Of a stretch of 64,000 bases of DNA, positions 38,165 through 45,374 are shown piece after piece (position 1 is the stretch's first letter; every line of letters starts with the position of its first letter). The position numbers were made by a program, and so were the translations under genes. The DNA comes from Symploca sp. SIO1C2 (GTDB lineage Bacteria; Cyanobacteriota; Cyanobacteriia; Cyanobacteriales; Coleofasciculaceae): assembly GCA_010672925.1 (NCBI GenBank), contig JAAHFP010000017.1, positions 1 through 64,000 of the forward strand, read 5' to 3'. Below the pieces are notes generated by a model. The model made no database searches. It was not told the origin of the DNA and saw only the letters and a program-made list of their open reading frames with translations.

Positions 38165-38335
38165 TAAGTTTAACTTGTATCTTAACTTTACTAAGTTTAC
38201 TTGATCAGCCTGTATCCCTTATCAGTTAAAAAATAGACGATTTTGCTGCTTAACCTTACTAACTTGATATCAGAGGCTGGACTTTTTTGCAGCTTAAACG
38301 TCACAAACTTTTTTCTTAATTTAACTAACTTGGGT
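38165..38335. promoter_or_regulatory. Iterated CTTAAC-ACTAACTTG motifs upstream of the first Cyt-like gene
   Basis: Three related blocks occur at about 66-68 bp spacing: cttaactttactaagtttac (38181), cttaaccttactaacttg (38249) and cttaatttaactaacttg (38315). Two share an extra preceding gcngcttaa. A weaker match, agtaagtttaacttg, lies at 38163-38177. Such iterons suggest a protein-binding control region for the toxin genes, but repeat drift cannot be excluded. Confidence 0.45.
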
Positions 38336-38391
38336 TGAGACTAATAGCAAGTTAAATAATACTTTATTCAATCGATAAAAGGAGTTACCTA

Positions 38392-39024
38392 ATGAGTTCA
38401 CTTGCCGAACATCATGTTGTTCTTCTATCAACAGAAGACGAAGCAACATCAGATCTTAACTTTAAGACTATGTATCAGGTTCCTAAGAAGTATGTCTTGC
38501 AGGCGATCTCGATGGCTCGGGTTTTTCAAGACGCAATTGAGCCTGAAGATCTTAGATTTAATTTTGAGAAAGCCTTAGAAATTGTTGGAAACCACAAAAA
38601 CATGGCAGTGGTTTCAACCCTCAACCAATCGATTGTCAAGCAATCGGTACAGGTTTCTGCAATGGTGAATGAGGTAATGGAGCTCCTTAAAAATATGATC
38701 GGTGTTGTCCTGGAGGAAGGCACACCAACGTACAAAAAGTTCAAAGGTGCCATTGAAGGAGGCTTCACTAACCTGAACAAGGATAAAGATAGCGCATGGA
38801 TATTTTGGTCGAAAGATACAGCAAACAAGACAACTTACACATACAACATCCTATTTGCCATTGCCAATCAGTCCACTGGTGCAGTAATGGTTGCTGCACC
38901 TATCGGTCTGACTATTGAGGTGGACGTTGACAAGGAGAAAGTTCTCTTTTTCACAACCAAGGATAAATCCAACTATAGTGTCACGGTTCAGTCAATGAAT
39001 GTTGTAGAACCATTAACATCGTAG
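38392..39024 (+). CDS. Cyt-type delta-endotoxin (cytolysin) homologue 1
   Basis: A 210-aa protein that I recognise as a Cyt delta-endotoxin family member, related to Bacillus thuringiensis Cyt1/Cyt2. Residues about 135-205 carry the family core: AWIFWSKDTANKTTYTYN, LFAI...STGAVM and KEKVLFFTTKD...YSVTVQS...EPL. These align closely with my memory of Cyt1A (AWIFWGKETANQTNYTYN). The N-terminal half has the YVLQAISMARVFQDAI helix. Cyt proteins are alpha/beta single-domain toxins that insert into lipid membranes; the length fits the protease-resistant core, without the longer Bt pro-regions. There is no signal peptide. GGAG (38381-38384) supports the ATG. It is the closest of the three paralogues to the Bt proteins. 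Confidence 0.9.
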   Translation: MSSLAEHHVVLLSTEDEATSDLNFKTMYQVPKKYVLQAISMARVFQDAIEPEDLRFNFEKALEIVGNHKNMAVVSTLNQSIVKQSVQVSAMVNEVMELLKNMIGVVLEEGTPTYKKFKGAIEGGFTNLNKDKDSAWIFWSKDTANKTTYTYNILFAIANQSTGAVMVAAPIGLTIEVDVDKEKVLFFTTKDKSNYSVTVQSMNVVEPLTS

Positions 39025-39045
39025 AAACATTGCAGAGATGTATCT

Positions 39046-39150
39046 AAGGGGAGCATCCCATTGTTGCACCTTTGGCTCCTTTAAGATGGCTGAAACCCTT
39101 GTAATTTTGTTCTTTGGGTAATGTTTTTTACAAAATGGGATGCTCCCCTT
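39046..39150. mobile_element. MITE-like element A with 17-bp inverted ends
   Basis: AAGGGGAGCATCCCATT at 39046-39062 is matched by its inverse AATGGGATGCTCCCCTT at 39134-39150. The ~105-bp interior resembles the element at 40657-40753 (shared tg(g/g)ttgaaaccctt and ttttttacaaaatg). It encodes no protein. It lies between toxin genes 1 and 2 and could fold as a hairpin terminator. Confidence 0.75.
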
Positions 39151-39258
39151 TATAAGACCGCAAGTAGTACTTTATTACTGAATGTGCTAGGCCAGGTAAT
39201 GGTTCCGTTTTACACAGCCTTTCCCCGATCATTTTTTACAAACAATATGGAGAACTGT

Positions 39259-39879
39259 ATGACAGAAGATATTTCAGCTAGCCAAGCTATAACTATTATT
39301 CTTACTTCAGATTCCTTGTTAGACTTTAAGACAATTTTAAACATTGGAATAAAGTCTGTTAATCAGTCGCTAGCAATGGTTCAATCGTTTCATAATAGCT
39401 TCGATCCTCAAACCGGAAAGTTTGACTTTGCAAAGGCAAAGGACATAGCCAAAAGCCACAAAAGCATGGCAATCATCAACACAATGACCAAAAACCTCCA
39501 TGGTTCAAAGACAAAGGTTTATCTTGTGGCGGAACAGGTTCAGAACTTGATAAATATGGCGATAGGTGCTGCTACCGAGAATCCTGGACAGTTGGCAACG
39601 GCTGGGATGGCCTTAATGAATCTTAATGCTCAGAAGAATGGGAGTTGGTTCAAAATATATAGCGAGTCTACGAGTAACATTCACTACCAATACAGTCTCT
39701 TCCAGATTACACAGAATAAAAATACAGGCAGTGTTCTTTCGGGTGCTCTATCCTCTCTGGAAGTCCAGCTCTCCGAAGCTTCTGCAAACCTGCTCAACCT
39801 GAGTGCTGGCGATCAGGTGACATATGACGTTAATTATAAAGCAATAACCATTGTTGAGCCTCTCTCAAGCCAGAGCTAG
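39259..39879 (+). CDS. Cyt-type delta-endotoxin homologue 2
   Basis: A 206-aa Cyt-family paralogue. The frame is open from 39121, but that part lies in the MITE-like element. The ATG at 39259 has GGAG six bases upstream and gives a length equal to its neighbours. Family features: LAMVQSFHNSFDPQTGKFDFAKA near 55-77, AIINTMTKNLHGS, then NGSWFKIYSESTSNIHYQYSLFQI and NTGSVLSGAL...VTYDVNYKAITIVEPL. The AWIFW core has become GSWFKI, so it is more diverged than copy 1. It is expected to share the membrane-active fold; activity is inferred only. Confidence 0.8.
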   Translation: MTEDISASQAITIILTSDSLLDFKTILNIGIKSVNQSLAMVQSFHNSFDPQTGKFDFAKAKDIAKSHKSMAIINTMTKNLHGSKTKVYLVAEQVQNLINMAIGAATENPGQLATAGMALMNLNAQKNGSWFKIYSESTSNIHYQYSLFQITQNKNTGSVLSGALSSLEVQLSEASANLLNLSAGDQVTYDVNYKAITIVEPLSSQS

Positions 39880-39894
39880 CAGGCACAACATCAT

Positions 39895-39998
39895 TTAAGT
39901 GAGGGACTCGCGGCTTATTAATGTGCCAATTAGGTTTTGCTATTTCTTAAGTAAAGCTTGTTTGACTGGTACTCTATTTTGACGCAAGTCCCTAAGAA
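39895..39998. mobile_element. Short inverted-repeat element between toxin genes 2 and 3
   Basis: The imperfect ends GAGGGACTCGCG (39901-39912) and GACGCAAGTCCCTAAG (39981-39996) are inverted relative to each other. The ~100-bp interior is non-coding. It resembles a MITE, or a terminator and leader. Confidence 0.4.
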
Positions 39999-40032
39999 AG
40001 GTTCATGTTAATCACGTTAGGGAAAATATGTC

Positions 40033-40656
40033 ATGACATCAGAGAATCAAGATGCTTTAGGCAAAAACATTAGCAGTGCAATATCTAGTACAAAAAAACT
40101 GCCATTTAATTTGCAAATTAATACCGAGCCAAAATACTACGATCAAGCAGAGAAGATGGTCAATGTCTTCGTCAACAGCTTCGATGATATAACTTATAAA
40201 TTTGACTTCGAACAAGCCCTTGCTGATGCCAAAAAATATACAACAATGGCAGTGGTTGGAACTATCAATAAAACCGTACATCAATCCCAAGCAACTTGTT
40301 CTGCCGCAGCTGATGTGGTGAAAAAAATTATCGAGGAAACACTCCAGGAAGCAGGTATATCTAAACCTGTGGAATTGGTTGCCGATGTTATCAATGCTTT
40401 TAATAATCTGGCAAACGAAAAAGCAAATCCATGGTTTCACATCATCAGTTCTACATCGAACCAAACAGTCTACCAATATAGCATATTTTATGTCTTGCAA
40501 GATGAATCAACGGGAAGTGTAATGCTTGGTTCTCCAGTTGCGTTGGAGGTAAGCGTTGGCGTGGATGAGCACACTTTGTTACATGACATAACTCATCGGA
40601 AGACAACCTACGAGATTAAGGTGCAAGGGTTGACGATTATCGAACCTCTTGAATAA
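40033..40656 (+). CDS. Cyt-type delta-endotoxin homologue 3
   Basis: A 207-aa Cyt-family paralogue. QAEKMVNVFVNSFDDITYKFDFEQALADAKKYTTMAVVGTINK lines up with the N-terminal helix and strand of copies 1 and 2. The core reads NPWFHIISSTSNQTVYQYSIFYVL, STGSVMLGSPVALEVSVGVDEHTLLHDITH and KVQGLTIIEPLE. All three copies end in (I/V)VEPL or IEPL. It lies in the same orientation as the other copies and probably arose by tandem duplication followed by divergence. The target membrane or organism is unknown. Confidence 0.82.
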   Translation: MTSENQDALGKNISSAISSTKKLPFNLQINTEPKYYDQAEKMVNVFVNSFDDITYKFDFEQALADAKKYTTMAVVGTINKTVHQSQATCSAAADVVKKIIEETLQEAGISKPVELVADVINAFNNLANEKANPWFHIISSTSNQTVYQYSIFYVLQDESTGSVMLGSPVALEVSVGVDEHTLLHDITHRKTTYEIKVQGLTIIEPLE

Positions 40657-40753
40657 GGAGCATTTCATTTTGGTGAGTTGTCTCATTTAATATGGTTGAA
40701 ACCCTTGCCATGTCATTCTTTTGGTAATGTTTTTTTCAAAATGAGATGCTCCC
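40657..40753. mobile_element. MITE-like element B
   Basis: GGAGCATTTCATTTTG (40657-40672) and its partial inverse CAAAATGAGATGCTCCC (40737-40753) enclose an interior related to element A. It starts right after the TAA of toxin gene 3 and ends just before the Rpn pseudogene fragment. Confidence 0.7.
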
Positions 40754-40773
40754 ACTGGAATAAGCAGCTTAAC

Positions 40774-40942
40774 GATGATGAAGCAGTTGAGCCGAAAAGT
40801 CGGTAAGCTTTCTTCAAAATTAGAGTCGCAAATCAAGGCTTTACCTTTGGAGAAATTGGAAGAATTAGCTGAGGCACTGTTAGATTTCTCAACCCTAGAT
40901 GATTTGAGCACTTGGCTGCAAAACAATGACCTAGGACAATAG
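40774..40942 (+). pseudogene. 3' remnant of an Rpn/DUF2887 gene
   Basis: About 55 codons (LSRKVGKLSSKLESQIKALP ... LDDLSTWLQNNDLGQ, stop at 40940-40942) match the C-termini of the intact genes at 41296 and 44058 almost perfectly. No 5' portion remains. A MITE-like element adjoins the break. Confidence 0.85.
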
Positions 40943-41295
40943 TGCGATCGCCTACGACACCACCGTAGGTGCTTGCACTTCCTGTTGTCTAATCATCTCA
41001 ATTCCAGCTACATTGAGATAATATTCATTCTGGTTGGGGCGCAAAGCTTGCGCCCTCGGTGTATCTATGTTTTCCAACCAGAAAGCCAGATTTTTAATCA
41101 TTCCGATGCAACCGAAATTGATATCACCTGCCCCTACGGCAGGTAAAAACTCGGCTCTCAACTATTAAACTAGCATAATACTTTTATATATACGCGCACA
41201 CCTTTACTATTATAAAATAATAATACCAGAAAATCAGAGCAAGAGCCAGATCATTTTGCATCATTGCTCCATCTCAAACCTACTTATTCCCCTCC

Positions 41296-42177
41296 GTGAA
41301 GACCGACTCCCTGTTTTACCGCATCTTCCATAACGTCCCAGGGCTATTTTTTGAGCTTATTGGACAACCATCACGCCAAGGGTATAAGTTTAAATCCATA
41401 GAGGTTAAACAAACTGCCTTTCGTATTGATGGAGTATTCCTTCCTCCAGAAGATGCTCCCAACCCTACTGTATTTTTTGTCGAGGTTCAATTCCAAGAGG
41501 ATGAGCTGATTTATCATCGCTTATTTGCAGAGCTATTTGTGTTTTTGCAACAGAACCCCGAGTTCACCAACTGGCAGGCAGTGGTGATTTTTCCAAGTAA
41601 ATCCCTAGAACCAGAGGATGTGGGACTGTATCGCTTATTATTAGAAAGTTCTCAAGTCCAGCGGTTTTATCTCAATGAACTTGAACAGGTGCAACCATTT
41701 TCAGTAGCCATAGGACTAATGCAGCTGATAGTCGCATCCAAGAAACGAACCCCAGTCAAAGCCAAACAACTTTTGGAACAATTACAACAGCAATCTTTGC
41801 CATTTCCCAAAGCAGTCCTCCTAGAATTGCTAGAGACTACAATGGTATATAAATTTCCCTTATTGAGCCGCCAGGAGATTGCCGAAATGTTAGGACTAGC
41901 TGAAAGTATTAAGGACACGAGAGTTTATCAAGAAGGTCTGGAAATAGGTAGAGAACAAGGCTTAGAGCAAGGCCATGATCAAGGGAGAGAGCAAGAAGGA
42001 CAAACATTAGTGTTGAAGCTGTTGAGCCGAAAAGTCGGTAAGCTTTCTTCAAAAATGGAATCGCAAATCAAGGCATTACCTTTGGAGCCTTTAGAGGAAT
42101 TGGCTGAGGCATTGCTAGATTTCTCTACCCTGGATGATTTGAGTACCTGGTTGCAGAACCATAACTTAGAACAATAG
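41296..42177 (+). CDS. Rpn-family (DUF2887) putative recombination-promoting nuclease
   Basis: A 293-aa protein starting at GTG. The PD-(D/E)XK-type nuclease core shows D45 in FRIDGVFL and E63-x-Q65 in FFVEVQF, the Rpn-type metal-binding residues. The middle (KAVLLELLETTMVYKFP, LSRQEIAEMLGL) is the DUF2887 signature. A Q/E/G-rich linker (GREQGLEQGHDQGREQ) leads to a C-terminal DUF4351-like region. Rpn proteins are DNA endonucleases that raise recombination and are often multicopy and mobile. A near-identical copy lies at 44058 and a remnant at 40774. Confidence 0.85.
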   Translation: MKTDSLFYRIFHNVPGLFFELIGQPSRQGYKFKSIEVKQTAFRIDGVFLPPEDAPNPTVFFVEVQFQEDELIYHRLFAELFVFLQQNPEFTNWQAVVIFPSKSLEPEDVGLYRLLLESSQVQRFYLNELEQVQPFSVAIGLMQLIVASKKRTPVKAKQLLEQLQQQSLPFPKAVLLELLETTMVYKFPLLSRQEIAEMLGLAESIKDTRVYQEGLEIGREQGLEQGHDQGREQEGQTLVLKLLSRKVGKLSSKMESQIKALPLEPLEELAEALLDFSTLDDLSTWLQNHNLEQ

Positions 42178-42240
42178 TGCGATTGCCTCCGGCACCACCC
42201 TAGGTGATCGCATATATCTTGCAGGTTTCGGATAATAGAT

Positions 42241-42266
42241 ATACAGGCAAGATGCCTGTTCCACAA
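42241..42266. repeat. Single copy of the 32-bp palindromic repeat core
   Basis: It contains acaggcaagatgcctgttcc followed by acaag, as upstream of nadB. It lies in the leader of the CRTISO-like gene and explains an apparent in-frame extension. Confidence 0.8.
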
Positions 42267-42302
42267 GTAATTGATGAATTGAATTCAGGGCAAATTGGGG
42301 AA

Positions 42303-43859
42303 ATGGTAAAGATAACTACAGATATAGTAGTGATTGGCAGTGGTGTTGGAGGGCTATCCTGCGGGGCATTGTTGGCTCGTTACGGTTATGACGTTGTCGT
42401 GTGCGAAAGTCATAGCATTCCTGGTGGTGCGGCTCATAGCTTTTCCCGTCAAGGATTTATCTTTGATTCAGGTCCATCTCTGTTTTCCGGTCTTTCCTCT
42501 CGTCCCTCCCCAAACCCCTTGGCTCATGTGCTGGATGCTTTGGGGGAAGATGTACCCTGGTTGAATTATGATACTTGGGGATGTGCTATTCCTGAAGGAA
42601 CCTTTCTCACTAAGGTTGGTGCAGATCAATTTATCGAAGTCTTGAAGGAATTGCGCTCTTCCCAAGCAGTGGAGGAATGGCAGCAATTACAGCAAGTGAT
42701 GGCTCCTTTAGGACAAGCCGCGATCGCTTTACCACCGGCAGCATTACGAAACGACTGGCAGGTGGTGTTTTCAGCGGCAAAATATTTAGGGACAATGTTA
42801 CCCCATTTACCGGTGGTGTCTACCTTAACTAAGCCTTACGCCCAAGTGCTAAAGTCTACTGTATCTGATCCTTTGATCTGCAATTGGTTAGATTTGTTGT
42901 GCTTTTTGCTATCAGGGCTACCCGCCAGTGGTACGCTTACTGCGGAAATTGCCTTTATGTTTGCTGATTGGTATCGCCCTGGAGTACAGCTCGATTTTCC
43001 TCAAGGGGGTACTGGAACCTTAGTAAATGCTCTGGTAAGGGGTCTAAACAAGTTTGGCGGAGAGTTACGCCTGAATGCTCATGTCAGGGAAATTCTTATG
43101 GAAAGCAGTCGCGCCGTTGGAGTTACCTTAAAGACAGGTGAAGTGATTCGAGCTAAACGGGCAGTGATCTCCAATGCTTCAATCTGGGATACTCTGAAGC
43201 TATTGCCTTTGGATCATCAAACTTCTCCAGCAGTGAAGCGGCTACACCGGGAACGACAAAATATCCCCCCTTGCCCCAGCTTTATGCACCTCCACTTGGG
43301 TATTGATGGAACTGATCTTCCTGCGGATTTACCCTGCCACTTTATCGTTGTTAATGATTGGGACTTGGGGATTGACGCACCGCAAAATGTGATTCTCGTC
43401 TCCATTCCTTCAATTCTTGACCCTAGTCTTGCTCCTACTGGTAAACAGGTTATTCACGCTTATACTCCTGCCAACGAACCCTTCAGGCTTTGGGCGACCC
43501 TAGATCGAGCATCAGAACAGTATAAACAGCTCAAGCAGCAACGTTCTCAAGCTCTTTGGCAAGCCATTGAACGCTACATTCCCGATGTGAGGTCTCGTTG
43601 TGAGGTTACCTTAGTGGGAACACCTCTAACCCATGCTCGATTTTTGAGACGGCATCAAGGAAGTTATGGTCCAGCGATCGCTGCTGGCAAAGCAATGTTT
43701 CCTAGTCCCAGTACACCAGTACCAGATTTGTATTGCTGCGGTGATTCCACTTTCCCTGGCATTGGGTTACCTGCTGTAGCCGCTAGTGCCTTAGTTACTG
43801 CCAACTCTTTCGCCTCATTGTCTCAACATAATGCTCTCTTAGAAGAGGTTTTAAGCTAG
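42303..43859 (+). CDS. Carotenoid isomerase / phytoene desaturase-like FAD oxidoreductase
   Basis: A 518-aa flavoprotein. The N-terminal FAD motif VVIGSGVGGLSCGALLARYG is followed by an acidic strand end (VVVCES) and GAAHSFSRQGFIFDSGPSLF. Near the C-terminus, GDSTFPGIGLPAVAASA is the conserved flavin-binding end of the CRTISO / CrtI / retinol-saturase family. The ATG at 42303 is preferred; an in-frame TTG-type extension to 42204 would translate the dispersed repeat. It may isomerise or desaturate a carotenoid. It is enclosed by duplicated Rpn genes, which suggests that this copy moved or was duplicated as a cassette. Confidence 0.8.
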   Translation: MVKITTDIVVIGSGVGGLSCGALLARYGYDVVVCESHSIPGGAAHSFSRQGFIFDSGPSLFSGLSSRPSPNPLAHVLDALGEDVPWLNYDTWGCAIPEGTFLTKVGADQFIEVLKELRSSQAVEEWQQLQQVMAPLGQAAIALPPAALRNDWQVVFSAAKYLGTMLPHLPVVSTLTKPYAQVLKSTVSDPLICNWLDLLCFLLSGLPASGTLTAEIAFMFADWYRPGVQLDFPQGGTGTLVNALVRGLNKFGGELRLNAHVREILMESSRAVGVTLKTGEVIRAKRAVISNASIWDTLKLLPLDHQTSPAVKRLHRERQNIPPCPSFMHLHLGIDGTDLPADLPCHFIVVNDWDLGIDAPQNVILVSIPSILDPSLAPTGKQVIHAYTPANEPFRLWATLDRASEQYKQLKQQRSQALWQAIERYIPDVRSRCEVTLVGTPLTHARFLRRHQGSYGPAIAAGKAMFPSPSTPVPDLYCCGDSTFPGIGLPAVAASALVTANSFASLSQHNALLEEVLS

Positions 43860-44057
43860 ATGCGGATGTGGTATAAGGTTGTCCAATACCTGCCCCTACA
43901 GCAGGTAATTGGACGGCTCTCAACTATTAAACTAGCAGAATACTTTTATATATACGCGCACACTTTACCTATTATGAAATAATAATATCAGAAAATAAGA
44001 GCAAGAGCCAGATCATTTTGAATCATTGCTCCATCTCAAACCTACTTATTCCCCACC

Positions 44058-44915
44058 GTGAAGACCGATTCCCTGTTTTACCGCATCTTCCATAACGTCC
44101 CAGGGCTATTTTTTGAGCTAATTGGACAACCATCACGCCAAGGGTATAAGTTTAAATCCATAGAAGTTAAACAAACCGCCTTTCGTATTGATGGAGTATT
44201 TCTCCCCCCAGCAAATGCCCCCGACTCCACCGTATTTTTTGTTGAAGTTCAATTCCAAGAGGATGAGCTGATTTATCATCGCTTATTTGCAGAACTATTT
44301 GTGTTTTTGCAACAGAACCCCGAGTTCACTAATTGGCAGGCGGTGGTGATTTTTCCGAGTAAATCCCTAGAACCAGAGGATGTGGGACTGTATAGCCTAT
44401 TATTAGAAAGTTCCCAAGTCCAACGTTTTTATCTCAATGAACTCGAACAGGTGCAACCATTTTCAGTAGCGATAGGACTAATGCAGCTGATAGTCGCATC
44501 CAAGAAACGAACCCCAGTCAAAGCCAAACAACTTTTGGAGCAAGTAGAGCAGCAACCTTTGCCATTTTCCAAAGCAATCCTCCTAGAATTGTTGGAGACT
44601 ACAATGGTATATAAATTTCCCTTATTGAGCCGCCAGGAGATTGCCGAAATGTTAGGACTAGCTGAAAGTATTAAGGAAACGAGAGTTTATCAAGAAGGTC
44701 TGGAAATAGGCTTAGAACAAGGCTTAGAAGAAGGACTGGGACGAGAGCAGACATTAGTGTTGAAGCTGTTGAGCAGAAAAGTGGGTAAGCTTTCTTCAAA
44801 ATTGGAGTCGCAAATCAAGGCATTACCTTTAGAGAGTTTAGAGGAATTAGCTGAGGCACTTCTAGATTTCTCTACCCTGGATGATTTAAGTGCTTGGTTG
44901 CAGAACAATAATTGA
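44058..44915 (+). CDS. Rpn-family (DUF2887) nuclease, second copy
   Basis: A 285-aa near-twin of the gene at 41296, again starting at GTG, with the same D45, E63 and Q65. It differs mainly in a shorter Q/E/G linker (GLEQGLEEGLGREQ) and scattered substitutions such as PPANAPDS for PPEDAPNP. The upstream ~160 bp are also duplicated, so both copies should share a promoter. The two open frames suggest recent duplication or ongoing selection. Confidence 0.85.
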   Translation: MKTDSLFYRIFHNVPGLFFELIGQPSRQGYKFKSIEVKQTAFRIDGVFLPPANAPDSTVFFVEVQFQEDELIYHRLFAELFVFLQQNPEFTNWQAVVIFPSKSLEPEDVGLYSLLLESSQVQRFYLNELEQVQPFSVAIGLMQLIVASKKRTPVKAKQLLEQVEQQPLPFSKAILLELLETTMVYKFPLLSRQEIAEMLGLAESIKETRVYQEGLEIGLEQGLEEGLGREQTLVLKLLSRKVGKLSSKLESQIKALPLESLEELAEALLDFSTLDDLSAWLQNNN

Positions 44916-44929
44916 AGATAATAGGCACA

Positions 44930-44956
44930 AATGTTAGGACTAGCTCAAAGCTCAAA
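44930..44956 (+). pseudogene. Possible tiny Rpn fragment
   Basis: The stretch gcacaaatgttaggactagc followed by tcaaag resembles the EMLGLAES coding segment of the Rpn genes (gaaatgttaggactagctga). It may be a further deletion remnant; it is short enough to be coincidence. Confidence 0.35.
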
Positions 44957-45039
44957 TGTCACAATAACCAAAATTCCTAGTGTGACAGTTGAGGGTGTGG
45001 AATGTGGGTTACAACTGAGATCTTGCACCATTCTCAACA

Positions 45040-45185
45040 AACTCCAAAACCGCCGTGGATTTAAGTCCACGTCTAATAGCTCAAGTCCACAAAGCGTGGA
45101 CTAAAACCTTGAGCCAGTCGTCTTTAGACGACTTTGTCTATTAGACAGGGGTTTAAACCCCTGGCGGGTTATCGAGAATGATGCA
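45040..45185. repeat. Cluster of short palindromes
   Basis: Several adjacent stems: gtggacttaa-type (tttaagtccacg ... gtccacaaagcgtggac), gtcgtctttagacgac, and ggggtttaaacccc. This is a typical dispersed palindromic repeat of cyanobacteria. The remaining 44957-45374 gap includes 'ttgcctg' heptamers (45206-45236) and no gene. Confidence 0.7.
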
Positions 45186-45374
45186 AGATCTCAGTTACAA
45201 CTTACTATTGCCTGTTGCCTGTTGCCTGTTGCCTAGCGCGTAGCGCCATACAGTGTATTTGACCGGATACCAGTTATGGGAGAGTGAACATTATAGAAGT
45301 CAGATATGCCTAGATTTCCTAGAATATGAGGAGACTACCACCATATCTAGCTCAAGACTAACCGTTTTACATAC

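Larger units (their letters stand above)
41130..44914. repeat. ~1-kb direct duplication (promoter plus Rpn gene) flanking an oxidoreductase
   Basis: The segments 41135-42175 and 43885-44914 are near-identical. They include about 160 bp of upstream DNA (cggctctcaactattaaact, tatatatacgcgcacac) and the whole Rpn gene. The region between them, 42176-43884, holds the CRTISO-like gene. Homologous recombination between the copies would delete that gene. Confidence 0.85.

Noticed and set aside
39121-39258. N-terminal extension of the second Cyt-like protein
   Set aside because: It would begin within the MITE-like element and add hydrophobic residues missing from the paralogues; the ATG at 39259 has a good ribosome binding site.
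40952-41161. 69-aa minus-strand ORF
   Set aside because: It overlaps repeat-like DNA near the Rpn fragments, has no recognised domain and no ribosome binding site.
42204-42302. N-terminal extension of the CRTISO-like protein
   Set aside because: It translates the dispersed 32-bp repeat core (GKMPVPQ) and precedes the conserved FAD motif by too far; the ATG at 42303 fits the family.
44058-44915. Transposase or insertion sequence
   Set aside because: Rpn/DUF2887 proteins are sometimes labelled putative transposases, but I see no terminal inverted repeats or target-site duplications around the copies; the duplication looks recombinational.
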